Below are positions 7,214 through 15,131 of a stretch of 27,387 bases of DNA, in pieces. Below the pieces are notes generated by a model, which was not told where the DNA came from, made no database searches, and saw only the letters and a program-made list of their open reading frames with translations. The DNA comes from Alphaproteobacteria bacterium (GTDB lineage Bacteria > Pseudomonadota > Alphaproteobacteria > Rhodobacterales > Rhodobacteraceae). Within the stretch, counting starts at the first letter, position 1. Each line of letters begins with the position of its first letter. The stretch is taken from positions 1 through 27,387 of the forward strand of contig JAJRUE010000114.1 of the NCBI GenBank assembly GCA_024277955.1, in the 5' to 3' direction. A program made the translations under genes and the position numbers.

Positions 7214-8104
7214 ATGAGTGAAGATTTCGACAGTCGCAAGGCGCGGGCATCGGCCTGGTTTCGCGATCTGCGCGACCAGATTGTCGCCGCCTTCGAGGCG
7301 CTGGAGGACAGCCAGATATCGGGCCCCTTTGCCGACCGGCCGCCGGGGCGCTTCGAGGTCAGCGAAACCAGGCGCGCGTCCGACGACGGATCGGATGCCG
7401 GTGGCGGTTTGATGAGCGTGATGCGCGGCGGGCGGCTGTTCGAAAAGATCGGCGTCAACGTGTCGACCGTGCATGGCAAGCTGGGTGAGCGCGCGCAAAA
7501 AGCGATGGCCGCGCGCGGGGTTCCGGGCATGGAAAAGGATCCGCGATTCTGGGCTTCGGGCATTTCGCTGGTGGCGCATATGCAAAACCCGCACACCCCT
7601 TCGGTTCACATGAACACCCGGATGTTCTGGACGCCGCACGCCTGGTGGTTCGGTGGCGGGTCCGACCTGAACCCCTGCATCGAATACGACGAGGACACCG
7701 CGCATTTCCACGCCGTCCAGAAAGAACACTGCGACCGCCACGACCCGGATTACTACCCGCGGTTCAAGGCCTGGGCCGACGAATATTTCTACGTCCCGCA
7801 CCGGGGGCGGGCGCGTGGCGTCGGGGGGATTTTCTTTGACGATCACAACACCGGCGACTGGGAAGCCGACTTTGCCTTTACCCAGGACGCGGGCCGCGCC
7901 TTTCTCAAGGCCTTTCTGCCGGTTACCGAGCGTCGGCGCGACACGCCCTGGGACGAGGCCGACAAGGATCGCCAACTGATCCACCGTGGCCTGTATGCCG
8001 AATACAACCTGGTTTACGACCGGGGCACAAAGTTCGGTCTGGAAACCGGCCACGACGCAAACGCGGTATTGATGAGCTTGCCGCCCCTGGCGAAGTGGGT
8101 GTGA
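7214..8104 (+). CDS. hemF: Oxygen-dependent coproporphyrinogen III oxidase HemF
   Basis: Converts coproporphyrinogen III to protoporphyrinogen IX with O2 in the cytoplasm, a late step of heme synthesis. At 296 residues it matches the family length (about 300). Family signatures are present: VHMNTRMFW around 131-138, GGGSDLNPCIEY, HFHAVQKEHCD, and GIFFDDHN. The ATG at 7214 has a perfect AGGAGG 5 nt upstream; a longer frame from 7145 has no such site and adds non-conserved residues. Its anaerobic counterpart HemN is at 11995-13350, so the organism can make this step with or without oxygen. A 15-bp palindrome lies just upstream and a double hairpin follows, shared with convergent hemE. Confidence 0.96.
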   Translation: MSEDFDSRKARASAWFRDLRDQIVAAFEALEDSQISGPFADRPPGRFEVSETRRASDDGSDAGGGLMSVMRGGRLFEKIGVNVSTVHGKLGERAQKAMAARGVPGMEKDPRFWASGISLVAHMQNPHTPSVHMNTRMFWTPHAWWFGGGSDLNPCIEYDEDTAHFHAVQKEHCDRHDPDYYPRFKAWADEYFYVPHRGRARGVGGIFFDDHNTGDWEADFAFTQDAGRAFLKAFLPVTERRRDTPWDEADKDRQLIHRGLYAEYNLVYDRGTKFGLETGHDANAVLMSLPPLAKWV

Positions 8105-8119
8105 AAGGTTGGGCGGGGG

Positions 8120-8140
8120 CGATTTCTTTGAAAGAAATCG
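8120..8140. terminator. Terminator hairpin 1 between hemF and hemE
   Basis: CGATTTCTT-TGA-AAGAAATCG has perfect 9-bp arms with a TGA loop, 15 bp after the hemF stop. Because hemF and hemE converge, it can act on either strand. Confidence 0.65.
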
Positions 8141-8142
8141 TC

Positions 8143-8165
8143 ACGAAATCCTTGAAGGATTTCGT
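8143..8165. terminator. Terminator hairpin 2 between hemF and hemE
   Basis: ACGAAATCCT-TGA-AGGATTTCGT has perfect 10-bp arms and the same TGA loop as hairpin 1, from which it is separated by 2 bp. It ends 5 bp before the hemE stop codon and is oriented to terminate hemE on the minus strand, or hemF as a backup. Confidence 0.65.
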
Positions 8166-8170
8166 CCCCG

Positions 8171-9208
8171 TCAACCGCCCGCGCGCAGGGTTTCCACCAT
8201 CAGCGCGACGTTTTCGGGGTCGGCGTCCGGGGTGATGCCGTGGCCGAGGTTGAAGATATGGGGGCCGCCGCGGAACGCTTCGACCACGCGGCGGGTTTCG
8301 TCGATCAGGGCCTGGCCGCCGGTGACCATGTGCTTCGGGGCCAGGTTGCCCTGCACGCAGCCATCCTTCTGCACGTTTTGCGCAGCCCAGCTGGCGGAAA
8401 CCGAGTTGTCGAGCGCCACGCAATCGGCGCCGGTCGCCTTGGCAAATCCGATGTAGCGTTCATTGGCTTCGCGCGGGAAGGCGATGACCGGCGTGCCCGG
8501 GTGGCGGGCCTTGAGGGCCGCGATGATCCGGCGCGCGGGGGCCAGCGCGTATTTATCGAAATCCTCGCCCTTCAGCGATCCGGCCCAGCTGTCGAACAGC
8601 TTTACGGTTTCGGCCCCGGCCTCGATCTGCATCGACAGGTATTCGATCGTCGCTTCGGTGATCCGCTCGAGAAGCGCCTCGAAGGTCGCGCGATCCTCGG
8701 CGATCAGCGCATGCGCCGGGCCCTGATCGGGCGTGCCGCGCCCGGCGATCATGTAGGTGGCCACCGTCCAGGGCGCGCCGGCAAAGCCGATCAGGGCGGT
8801 TTCGTCCGGCAGTTCGCGGGCCAGGATGCGCACGGTTTCATAGACCGGGGCCAAGTGGTCGTGGATGTCCTGCGCATCTTTCAGCGCCGCCAGGTCGCCC
8901 GGCGTCGTGACCGTCGACAGCCGGGGCCCCTCGCCGGTCTCGAACCACAGCTCGGCGCCCAGCGCCTGGGGCACCAGCAGGATGTCGGCAAACAGGATCG
9001 CCGCGTCAAAGCCGAAGCGGCGGATCGGCTGCAGCGTGACCTCGGCCGCCAGATCCGGGGTGTAGCACAGCGACAGGAAATCCCCCGCCTTGGCGCGCGT
9101 GGCGCGGTATTCGGGCAGGTAGCGCCCCGCCTGTCGCATCATCCAGACCGGCGGCACGGCCTGGGTTTCCCCGGCCAGCGCCTTCATCAGTTTCTTTTCC
9201 CGCACCAT
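8171..9208 (-). CDS. hemE: Uroporphyrinogen decarboxylase HemE
   Basis: Removes four carboxyl groups from uroporphyrinogen III to give coproporphyrinogen III, the substrate of HemF and HemN. At 345 residues it has the usual length. The N-terminal active-site signature PPVWMMRQAGRYLPEYR is intact (R25 and R29), and the essential aspartate is D75 in ILFADIL. GFAGAPWT, FDSWAG, ALDNSV, QGNLAP and NLGHGI are further family landmarks. The ATG at 9208 (MVREKKL) is chosen because AAGGGG lies 8 nt before it and conservation starts there; the frame stays open upstream to 9301. It is divergent from hemC, and a TTGACA -35 element on the minus strand lies at 9263-9268. Confidence 0.96.
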   Translation of the reverse strand: MVREKKLMKALAGETQAVPPVWMMRQAGRYLPEYRATRAKAGDFLSLCYTPDLAAEVTLQPIRRFGFDAAILFADILLVPQALGAELWFETGEGPRLSTVTTPGDLAALKDAQDIHDHLAPVYETVRILARELPDETALIGFAGAPWTVATYMIAGRGTPDQGPAHALIAEDRATFEALLERITEATIEYLSMQIEAGAETVKLFDSWAGSLKGEDFDKYALAPARRIIAALKARHPGTPVIAFPREANERYIGFAKATGADCVALDNSVSASWAAQNVQKDGCVQGNLAPKHMVTGGQALIDETRRVVEAFRGGPHIFNLGHGITPDADPENVALMVETLRAGG

Positions 9209-9262
9209 GTTTCGCCCCTTTTCGCCGGCCTGCCCCCCGGTCGTCTTGCGCCCGCGCCGATT

Positions 9263-9268
9263 TGTCAA
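9263..9268 (-). promoter_or_regulatory. Possible -35 element for hemE
   Basis: A perfect TTGACA on the minus strand. The hexamer 17 bp downstream (GACGAC) is a poor -10, so this is only a candidate. It overlaps a first TTGTCA of the plus strand, 18 bp before the one assigned to hemC. Confidence 0.3.
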
Positions 9269-9279
9269 GGCACAGCCGG

Positions 9280-9308
9280 TTGTCAGGACCCTGTGACGCA
9301 AGTATCAG
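9280..9308 (+). promoter_or_regulatory. Predicted hemC promoter, placing the transcript start at the start codon
   Basis: TTGTCA (9280-9285), a 17-bp spacer and TATCAG (9303-9308) form a good sigma70-type promoter. Counting the -10 hexamer as -12 to -7 puts +1 at 9315, the A of the hemC ATG. No ribosome-binding site is visible upstream of hemC, which fits a leaderless message. Confidence 0.5.
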
Positions 9309-9314
9309 ACCTGC

Positions 9315-10259
9315 ATGACCCATGATTTGCCCAGCCCCGCCGCGCCCCTGAAAATCGGCACCCGCGGCTCACCGCTTGCGCTTGCGCAGGCGCATGAAAC
9401 CCGCGCCCGGCTGATGGCGGCCTTTGAGCTGCCGCAAGAGGCGTTTGACATCGTGGTGATTTCGACCACCGGCGACCGGGTGCAGGACCGGCCGCTCAAG
9501 GAACTGGGCGGCAAGGGGCTGTTTACCCGCGAGATCGAAGACGACCTGCTGCGCGGGGCGATCGACATCGCCGTGCACTCGATGAAGGACATGCCGGTGG
9601 CGCAGCCCGCTGGCCTGCTGCTGGATTGCTACCTGCCGCGCGAGGATGCGCGCGATGCCTTCGTGTCCCTCGCCGAAGGGTCGGTGGAAGCGCTGCCCGA
9701 GGGCGCGGTGGTGGGAACCTCCAGCCTGCGCCGCAAGTCGCAGCTGCTGAACCGCCGGCCCGACCTGCAGGTGGTCGAGTTTCGCGGCAATGTCCAGACA
9801 CGGCTGCGCAAGCTGAACGAAGGCGTGGCCCAGGCCACGTTCCTGGCGATGGCCGGGCTGAACCGGCTGGGGCTGGACCAGATGCCGGCGCGCGCCATTT
9901 CGCCCGAAACCATGCTTCCGGCGGTGGCCCAGGGGGCGATCGGGATCGAACGCCGGCAGGATGACAGGCGCATCGCGGCGATGCTCGAGGCCCTTCACCA
10001 CCGCCCCACCGGGCAGCGGCTGGCGGCTGAACGGGCGTTTCTGGCGGCGCTCGACGGGTCGTGCCAGACGCCGATCGCGGGGTTTGCCGAACTGGATGGC
10101 GGGACGCTGCGGCTGCGCGGCGAGATCCTGCGCACCGACGGATCGCAAGCCCATGCCGACGATCAGACCGGCGCGGTGGAAGACGGGGCCGAGATGGGCC
10201 GCGCCATGGCCCACGAACTGCTGTCGCGCGCCGGCGACGGGTTCTTTGACTGGCGTTAG
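9315..10259 (+). CDS. hemC: Hydroxymethylbilane synthase (porphobilinogen deaminase) HemC
   Basis: Joins four porphobilinogens into hydroxymethylbilane in the cytoplasm, building on a covalent dipyrromethane cofactor. The protein has 314 residues, normal for the family. Signatures are IGTRGSPLALAQA near the N-terminus, the catalytic loop HSMKDMP with K91 and D92, GTSSLRRKSQL, FRGNVQTRLRKL, and the cofactor-carrying cysteine C250 in LDGSCQTPIAGFA. The ATG at 9315 has no Shine-Dalgarno sequence; the predicted promoter would make the transcript begin there. It is divergent from hemE (106 bp), so two heme genes share this short control region. A stem-loop follows the stop codon. Confidence 0.96.
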   Translation: MTHDLPSPAAPLKIGTRGSPLALAQAHETRARLMAAFELPQEAFDIVVISTTGDRVQDRPLKELGGKGLFTREIEDDLLRGAIDIAVHSMKDMPVAQPAGLLLDCYLPREDARDAFVSLAEGSVEALPEGAVVGTSSLRRKSQLLNRRPDLQVVEFRGNVQTRLRKLNEGVAQATFLAMAGLNRLGLDQMPARAISPETMLPAVAQGAIGIERRQDDRRIAAMLEALHHRPTGQRLAAERAFLAALDGSCQTPIAGFAELDGGTLRLRGEILRTDGSQAHADDQTGAVEDGAEMGRAMAHELLSRAGDGFFDWR

Positions 10260-10261
10260 AG

Positions 10262-10279
10262 CCGGTCACGCCTGACCGG
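10262..10279 (+). terminator. Stem-loop after hemC
   Basis: CCGGTCA-CGCC-TGACCGG has perfect 7-bp arms and begins 3 bp after the hemC stop. No T-tract follows, so it may be a 3'-end stabiliser or a weak terminator. The rest of the gap to 10446 is GC-rich with no convincing gene. Confidence 0.45.
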
Positions 10280-10446
10280 GTTCACATCTTCTGCAGACAG
10301 CGGGCCGGCGCCCGCCGTTGCGCTGGAAGCGCACCAGAGGTGCGACGGGGCGGGCGGGCGCATGCCCGGGCCGCTGCGCGTTCCGGGCTCAGCGATTTCG
10401 CCACCGCGGGGTCAATGGCGCCAGAGATCGGCCAGCTTCTGCGGGC

Positions 10447-11877
10447 TCAGTCGACTGGCGCCGGCACCACCTTGCCCGGGTTCATGATCCCCTTGGGGTC
10501 CAGCGCCGCCTTCAGCGTGCGCATCACCTCCAGCGCCACCGGATCCTTGCCGCGCGACATGGTGTCCAGCTTGGCCAGCCCGATGCCGTGTTCGGCGGAA
10601 AACGAGCCGCCAAGGTCAAAGGTCGTGGCGTCGATCACCTCCTTGATCCGCTTTGCCAGCGCCGGATCGTCGGACCCCGGCCAGACCGCGAAATGGATGT
10701 TGCCGTCGCCCAGGTGGCCCACCGAAATGGTTTCGGCCTGCGGGTCGACCGCGGCGAGGCGCTGCAGCGCCTTGTCCAGGAACTCGGCCACCCGGTGCAG
10801 CGGCATGGCCACGTCGAAATCCACATGCGGTCGGCGGCTCATGGTGATCTCGGCGGCGATCTCGCGCATGGCCCACATGCGTGTGCGTTCGTCCAGCGAC
10901 CGGGCGATCACCGCATCCTGGGCCAGCCCGTCGGCGATGGCCTGGGCCAGGGATGTTTCGAGCAGTTCGTTCAGCGGCACCGACCCGTCCTGGCGCGGTT
11001 CGCTGTCGCGCGGTGCGGTGGCGCCCAGTTCGACCAGGATCGTGACATCGCGGTCATGCCCCAGCGGCGGCGCCATGTCGGGGCGCGCCACCTTGAGCCT
11101 GGCCATGTAGCTGCGCGGCATGAACTCGAACGCTTCGACCATGCCCCCGGTGGTGGTCTGCAGGCTGTTCAGCAGGCTCAGCGCCGCCGGCAGGGACCGG
11201 GCCGCGACCATCGCCGTGGCATGGGCGCGGGGGCGGGGATGCAGCTTGAGCACCGCCGCGGTGATCACCCCCAGCGTGCCTTCGGCGCCGATGAACAGAT
11301 CCTTGAGGTCATAGCCGGCGTTGTCCTTGTGCAGCTCGCTCATCAGGTTCAGCACCCGCCCGTCGGCCAGCACCACTTCCAGCCCCAGGCACAGCGCCCG
11401 GGTATTGCCATAGCGCAGCACGTTCGAGCCGCCGGCGTTGGTCGAAAGGTTGCCGCCGATCATGGTCGAGCCGCGGGCGCCGAAAAACAGCGGGAAAACC
11501 AGGTCGTGTTCTTCCGCGGCGCTGTGCAGATCGGACAGGATCACCCCGGCTTCGACAATGGCGACGCGGGCTTCGGGGCGGATTGCGCGGATGCGGTTCA
11601 TCCGTTTGAGCGAGATCATCAGCGCGCCCGGTGCATGGGTGCCGCCGACCAGCCCGGTGTTGCCGCCGATCGGCACGACCGGGGTGCCGGTCCGGTTGGC
11701 CGCCTGCAGGATTTCAGCCACCTGGGCGGTGCTTTCTGGCAGGACCACCGCCAGTGGCGCCGCGTCGTAGACCCGCATGAAATCGACGCCGTAGGGGGCG
11801 GCGTCATCGCCTGTCAGCACATTTCGTTCGCCCAGGATTCGGGTCAGTTCGGGGATCAGTTCAAGGCGTTCGGCCAT
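10447..11877 (-). CDS. FAD-linked D-2-hydroxyacid dehydrogenase (GlcD / D-lactate / D-2-hydroxyglutarate type)
   Basis: A 476-residue flavoprotein of the vanillyl-alcohol-oxidase/PCMH fold with an FAD-binding_4 domain and the FAD-oxidase C-terminal domain. FAD-binding landmarks are PIGGNTGLVGG (69-79), GGNLSTNAGG (141-150) and FIGAEGTLG (195-203). The C-terminal metal-site motifs are GHLGDGNIH (387-395) and SAEHGIG (427-433), followed by DPKGIMNPGK. Such enzymes oxidise D-lactate, D-2-hydroxyglutarate or glycolate and pass electrons to an acceptor such as quinone, cytochrome or ETF; the sequence does not decide among them. No GlcE or GlcF subunit gene is adjacent, which favours a single-subunit enzyme. 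AGGAAAG lies 8 nt before the ATG. It is downstream of hemN by 117 bp. Confidence 0.88.
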   Translation of the reverse strand: MAERLELIPELTRILGERNVLTGDDAAPYGVDFMRVYDAAPLAVVLPESTAQVAEILQAANRTGTPVVPIGGNTGLVGGTHAPGALMISLKRMNRIRAIRPEARVAIVEAGVILSDLHSAAEEHDLVFPLFFGARGSTMIGGNLSTNAGGSNVLRYGNTRALCLGLEVVLADGRVLNLMSELHKDNAGYDLKDLFIGAEGTLGVITAAVLKLHPRPRAHATAMVAARSLPAALSLLNSLQTTTGGMVEAFEFMPRSYMARLKVARPDMAPPLGHDRDVTILVELGATAPRDSEPRQDGSVPLNELLETSLAQAIADGLAQDAVIARSLDERTRMWAMREIAAEITMSRRPHVDFDVAMPLHRVAEFLDKALQRLAAVDPQAETISVGHLGDGNIHFAVWPGSDDPALAKRIKEVIDATTFDLGGSFSAEHGIGLAKLDTMSRGKDPVALEVMRTLKAALDPKGIMNPGKVVPAPVD

Positions 11878-11898
11878 CGGCTTTCTTTCCTGCTGTGG

Positions 11899-11924
11899 CG
11901 GGCGCGGTTCGGTGGCCGCGCCCG
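11899..11924 (-). terminator. Hairpin between hemN and the FAD dehydrogenase gene
   Basis: CGGGCGCGG and CCGCGCCCG form perfect 9-bp arms with an 8-nt loop. It lies between two genes read on the minus strand and could end the hemN transcript. No T-tract is present, so termination may be partial. Confidence 0.45.
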
Positions 11925-11994
11925 GCTGTCTGGCGCAGGTTACGGCGGTGAAACGGGCTTGGCCAGATGGTTCCGGCGGCGGCTGGGCGGGCGG

Positions 11995-13350
11995 TCAAAC
12001 GGCGTGGCTGTGGCCGCTTTCCGACATCTCGTAGGCGTCCAGCTGGCGGGCGATGATCCGGGCCAGCGGGCGGGCCTGGGCGCGCACGGTCAGCCCTTGG
12101 TCCGAGATGTCGATCATGCCGGGGAACTGGTCGGGCAAATGCGCGGTCATGGCGCGCAGTTCGCCGATGCTGGCACCGGTGTCGGCAGCGACGCGCGCAA
12201 AGGGTATCGCGAATTCGCACAGCAGGGTTTCGATCATCCGCGCCCGTTTGAGATCGTCCGGCGTAAAGCGGTGACCGCGGCTGGTGGCCAGCTTGCCGTC
12301 GCGCACCGCCCCCTGGTAGGCCGAGGTGGACGGGGCATTCTGGGCATAGCCTTGCGGATAGCGCGAGATTGCCGAAGCGCCGATGCCGATCAGCGTGGTG
12401 CTGGTGTCTTCGGTGTAGCCCTGGAAATTGCGGCGCATGGTGCCATTGGCAAGCGCCTTGGCCAGCCCGTCGTCCGGGCGGGCGAAATGGTCTATGCCGA
12501 TTTCGACATAGCCGTTGGCCAGGAAGATGTCGCGCGCGGTTTCGAACAGTTCAAGCCGTTCGGTGGGGGTCGGCAACACGCCGGTGGGGATCAGCGTCTG
12601 GCGCTTGGCCATCCAGGGCACATGCGCATAGCCGTAAAGCGCCACCCGGTCGGGCGACAGGCTGACCACCTGTTCGACGCTGCGCGCGATACGCGCGACG
12701 GTCTGGTGCGGCAGGCCATACAGGATGTCCATGTTGAGGCTGGTGATGCCATGCGCCCGGATGCCTTTCACCGCCGCTTCGGTGATCTCGTAGCTTTGTT
12801 CGCGGCCGATGGTTTCCTGGATCTGCGGATCAAAGTCCTGCACCCCGATAGAGGCGCGGTTCATCCCGGCGCGGCTTAGTGCGTCCAGCCGGGCGGTGTC
12901 GATTTCATTGGGGTCGATTTCGACCGAAAACTGCGCCTCCGGGGCCAGCGGCAGGTGCTGGAGAATTTTCGATGACAAGTCCGTGATCAGGTCCGCCGAC
13001 AGCAGCGTCGGGGTTCCGCCGCCCCAGTGCAGGTGCTCGATCTCGACCCCGTCGGGCAGCATCCCGGCCACCAGCGAGATTTCCTTTTTCAGCGATTCGA
13101 CATAGGCCTCGACCGGGCCAAGCGTCGTGGTGCCCTGGGTGCGGCAGGCGCAGAACCAGCAAAGCCGACGGCAGAACGGGATATGAATATAGAGGGAAAT
13201 GCGCGACCGCGGCGGCATTTCCCTCAGCCAGGCCTCAGTCGCGGCAGGGCCGATGGCGTCGGAAAACTGGGGTGCGGTCGGATAGCTCGTGTAGCGCGGC
13301 ACACGGGCGTCAAACAGTCCCAGTTCCTTTAGTTGCGTGAATGCCGACAT
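11995..13350 (-). CDS. hemN: Oxygen-independent coproporphyrinogen III oxidase HemN (radical SAM)
   Basis: Makes protoporphyrinogen IX from coproporphyrinogen III without oxygen, using S-adenosylmethionine and a [4Fe-4S] cluster. The radical-SAM motif is C60-RRL-C64-WF-C67, followed by C69 as in true HemN (CxxxCxxCxC), not the HemW relatives. Other landmarks are PRYTSYPTA (18-26), LHWGGGTPT, SVEIDPNE, MDILYGLPHQT and GIGASAIS. At 451 residues it matches E. coli HemN (457). It is divergent from fnrL with only 64 bp between the start codons, and an FNR box centred 42.5 bp before its start codon argues for direct induction at low oxygen. In Rhodobacter the equivalent gene next to fnrL is called hemZ. 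Confidence 0.96.
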   Translation of the reverse strand: MSAFTQLKELGLFDARVPRYTSYPTAPQFSDAIGPAATEAWLREMPPRSRISLYIHIPFCRRLCWFCACRTQGTTTLGPVEAYVESLKKEISLVAGMLPDGVEIEHLHWGGGTPTLLSADLITDLSSKILQHLPLAPEAQFSVEIDPNEIDTARLDALSRAGMNRASIGVQDFDPQIQETIGREQSYEITEAAVKGIRAHGITSLNMDILYGLPHQTVARIARSVEQVVSLSPDRVALYGYAHVPWMAKRQTLIPTGVLPTPTERLELFETARDIFLANGYVEIGIDHFARPDDGLAKALANGTMRRNFQGYTEDTSTTLIGIGASAISRYPQGYAQNAPSTSAYQGAVRDGKLATSRGHRFTPDDLKRARMIETLLCEFAIPFARVAADTGASIGELRAMTAHLPDQFPGMIDISDQGLTVRAQARPLARIIARQLDAYEMSESGHSHAV

Positions 13351-13385
13351 GGCACTACCTATTCGCAGATGATCCGGTATATGCG

Positions 13386-13399
13386 TTGATCCAGATCAA
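13386..13399. promoter_or_regulatory. FNR box between hemN and fnrL
   Basis: TTGAT-CCAG-ATCAA matches the FNR/FnrL consensus exactly. It is centred 42.5 bp upstream of the hemN A(+1) of ATG and 22 bp upstream of the fnrL ATG. For hemN the distance suits class II activation; for fnrL the proximity suggests autorepression or roadblock. Confidence 0.85.
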
Positions 13400-13414
13400 C
13401 CATGGAAACGCGCG

Positions 13415-14155
13415 ATGAATTCTGCTGTCTTCAACAACCGCGATTGCGGCACCTGTCCGATACGCCATCGGGCTGTCTGCGCGCGTTGTGAGCAGGACGA
13501 GCTCGATTACCTCGAAACGATCAAATACTACCGCAGCTACGAGGCCGGGCAGCCGGTGGTCTGGGCCGGAGACCGGCTGGATTTCGTGGCCACGGTGGTG
13601 GTCGGTGTGGCGTCGCTGACCCAGACCATGGAAGACGGGCGCACCCAGATGATCGGGTTGCTGCTGCCATCGGATTTCCTGGGCCGGCCGGGCCGCGAAT
13701 ACACCAAATATGACGTGACCGCGGTGACCGACCTGACTCTTTGCTGTTTCCGGCGCAAACCGTTCGAGGATCTGCTGGATACATCGGCCCATGTCAGCCA
13801 GCGGCTGCTGGAAATGACGCTGGACGAACTGGACGCGGCGCGCGAATGGATGCTGGTGCTGGGGCGCAAGACCGCGCGCGAAAAGATCGCCTCGCTCTTG
13901 GCGATCATCGCCCGGCGCGAAGCCCGTCTGAACCATGACAGCACGATCAATGGCCCGCGGTTCGAACTGCCTCTCACGCGCGAGGCGATGGCCGATTACC
14001 TGGGCCTGACGCTGGAAACGGTCAGCCGCCAGATATCGGCGCTGAAACGCGAAGGCGTCATCCAGCTGGAAGGCAATCGCAAGATTTACGTGCCGGACTT
14101 CAACCGGCTGATCGCCGAAACCGGCGACGATACCGACGGCGGCCTGCCCGCCTGA
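13415..14155 (+). CDS. fnrL: Oxygen-sensing transcriptional regulator FnrL (Crp/Fnr family)
   Basis: A 246-residue regulator that, in characterised relatives, holds an O2-labile [4Fe-4S] cluster, dimerises without oxygen and activates low-oxygen genes. Candidate cluster ligands are C11, C14, C22 and C110, with the same spacing I recall for Rhodobacter FnrL; C25 and C111 are extra cysteines. The cyclic-nucleotide-like beta-roll spans about 30-120, the dimerisation helix about 125-155, and the winged helix about 175-235. The recognition helix has E201, S204 and R205 (ETVSR), the residues that read TTGAT in FNR. A box of exactly that type lies upstream. GGAA about 9 nt before ATG serves as ribosome-binding site. 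It is convergent with the stress-protein gene. Confidence 0.95.
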   Translation: MNSAVFNNRDCGTCPIRHRAVCARCEQDELDYLETIKYYRSYEAGQPVVWAGDRLDFVATVVVGVASLTQTMEDGRTQMIGLLLPSDFLGRPGREYTKYDVTAVTDLTLCCFRRKPFEDLLDTSAHVSQRLLEMTLDELDAAREWMLVLGRKTAREKIASLLAIIARREARLNHDSTINGPRFELPLTREAMADYLGLTLETVSRQISALKREGVIQLEGNRKIYVPDFNRLIAETGDDTDGGLPA

Positions 14156-14202
14156 CCGACTGATTGCCCGGCTGACGGACCGCCTGACCCGGCGACCGGA
14201 TG

Positions 14203-15042
14203 TCAGTGGGCCATGAGCACCGGCACTTCGGCAAGTTGCAGCATGTGGCGCGTTGCCCCGCCCAGGATCGATTCGCGGATGCGCGAATGGCCGTAGGCCC
14301 CCATCACCAACAGGTCGGCGCCCTGGTCCACCAGCTGACGCGCGATCACGTCAGAGACGCGCGGCAGGGTCTTGGCCAGCACCGACACGTCGGCCTTGAT
14401 CGCGTGGCGCGCCAGCATCTGCGACAGCGCGCCGCCCGGGTCCGACCGGTCGGGGGCGTGCGGCGGCGGGTCGATGATGGTGATGTTGACCGAATCGGCG
14501 GCCTGCAGCAGCGGCAGCGCGGCGCGCACGGCGGTCAGCGCTTCGCGGCTTTCGTTCCAGGCGATGACGACCTTGCGCACCGGATCGGGCAGGGTGCAGC
14601 CGTCGGGCATGACCAGCACCGGGATGCCGGCGTCGAACAGTTCCGATTCGACCACCGCTTCGTGTTCGTGGCCGCGGCCTTCGCCATAGGGGCGCGGCAG
14701 CACCGCGATGTCGGCCAGCCGGGTCTGGTGGGCGATAAGCTGGGCCAGCCCCGGCAACTGCGCGGTCATCGGCACCGACGCCCAGGTAATCGTGGCGCCT
14801 TCGAGCCGTTTCTTGACCTGGCCTTCGATGGCGCGGGCGCGGGCGTCGGCTTCGGCCAGACTGGCCTGGATCGCCATCGCATTGGCGCCGGCATAGTAAA
14901 AGCCGGGCTGAGTCGGATCGACCCCCAGGCACAGCACATCCAGGTGGCCCTGTTCGCGCCGCGCCAGTTCGATCGCCGCTTCCAGGGCCACGCGATCCAC
15001 TTCGAAATCGGTGATAACCGTGGTAACGGTCTTGTAGGCCAT
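14203..15042 (-). CDS. uspA: Universal stress protein, two-domain UspA family
   Basis: A 279-residue cytosolic protein made of two Usp domains in tandem (about 1-140 and 150-279). The second domain ends with MGAYGHSRIRESILGGATRHML, close to the ATP-binding pattern GxxG-x9-G, though glycine replaces the usual Ser/Thr after the last glycine. The first domain lacks the motif, a common division in tandem Usps. Function is generic (stress or growth-arrest survival). The start is ATG at 15042 because AGGAGG lies 6 nt before it; ATG at 15048 would abut the ribosome-binding site. An FNR box centred 65 bp upstream and an AATACT -10 place it in the FnrL regulon, divergent from ccoN. Confidence 0.9.
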   Translation of the reverse strand: MAYKTVTTVITDFEVDRVALEAAIELARREQGHLDVLCLGVDPTQPGFYYAGANAMAIQASLAEADARARAIEGQVKKRLEGATITWASVPMTAQLPGLAQLIAHQTRLADIAVLPRPYGEGRGHEHEAVVESELFDAGIPVLVMPDGCTLPDPVRKVVIAWNESREALTAVRAALPLLQAADSVNITIIDPPPHAPDRSDPGGALSQMLARHAIKADVSVLAKTLPRVSDVIARQLVDQGADLLVMGAYGHSRIRESILGGATRHMLQLAEVPVLMAH

Positions 15043-15072
15043 GCCCATCCTCCTGAAGAAACTCGTAAAGCG

Positions 15073-15078
15073 AGTATT
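15073..15078 (-). promoter_or_regulatory. Predicted -10 element for the usp gene
   Basis: AATACT on the minus strand, centred 32 bp downstream of the FNR box at 15101-15114. This is the spacing expected for a class II FNR-activated promoter (box at -41.5, start near 15066). Confidence 0.5.
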
Positions 15079-15100
15079 CACCGGTTGCGCCTGCGACGCT

Positions 15101-15114
15101 TTGACCTCGATCAA
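15101..15114. promoter_or_regulatory. FNR box 1 in the usp/ccoN divergent region
   Basis: TTGAC-CTCG-ATCAA matches the FNR consensus apart from C in place of T in one half-site. Its position fits activation of usp on the minus strand. Confidence 0.75.
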
Positions 15115-15131
15115 TCTGGGGCACTACCCAT

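Noticed and set aside
10280..10446. Possible small gene between hemC and the FAD dehydrogenase gene
   Set aside because: Frames there are extensions of antisense frames with no ribosome-binding site; the sequence is dominated by short GC-rich inverted repeats.
10318..12879. Open frame of over 850 codons on the plus strand across the FAD dehydrogenase and hemN genes
   Set aside because: It is antisense to two well-supported genes, its translation is rich in H, R, Q and G without any domain, and such frames are a by-product of high-GC codon use.
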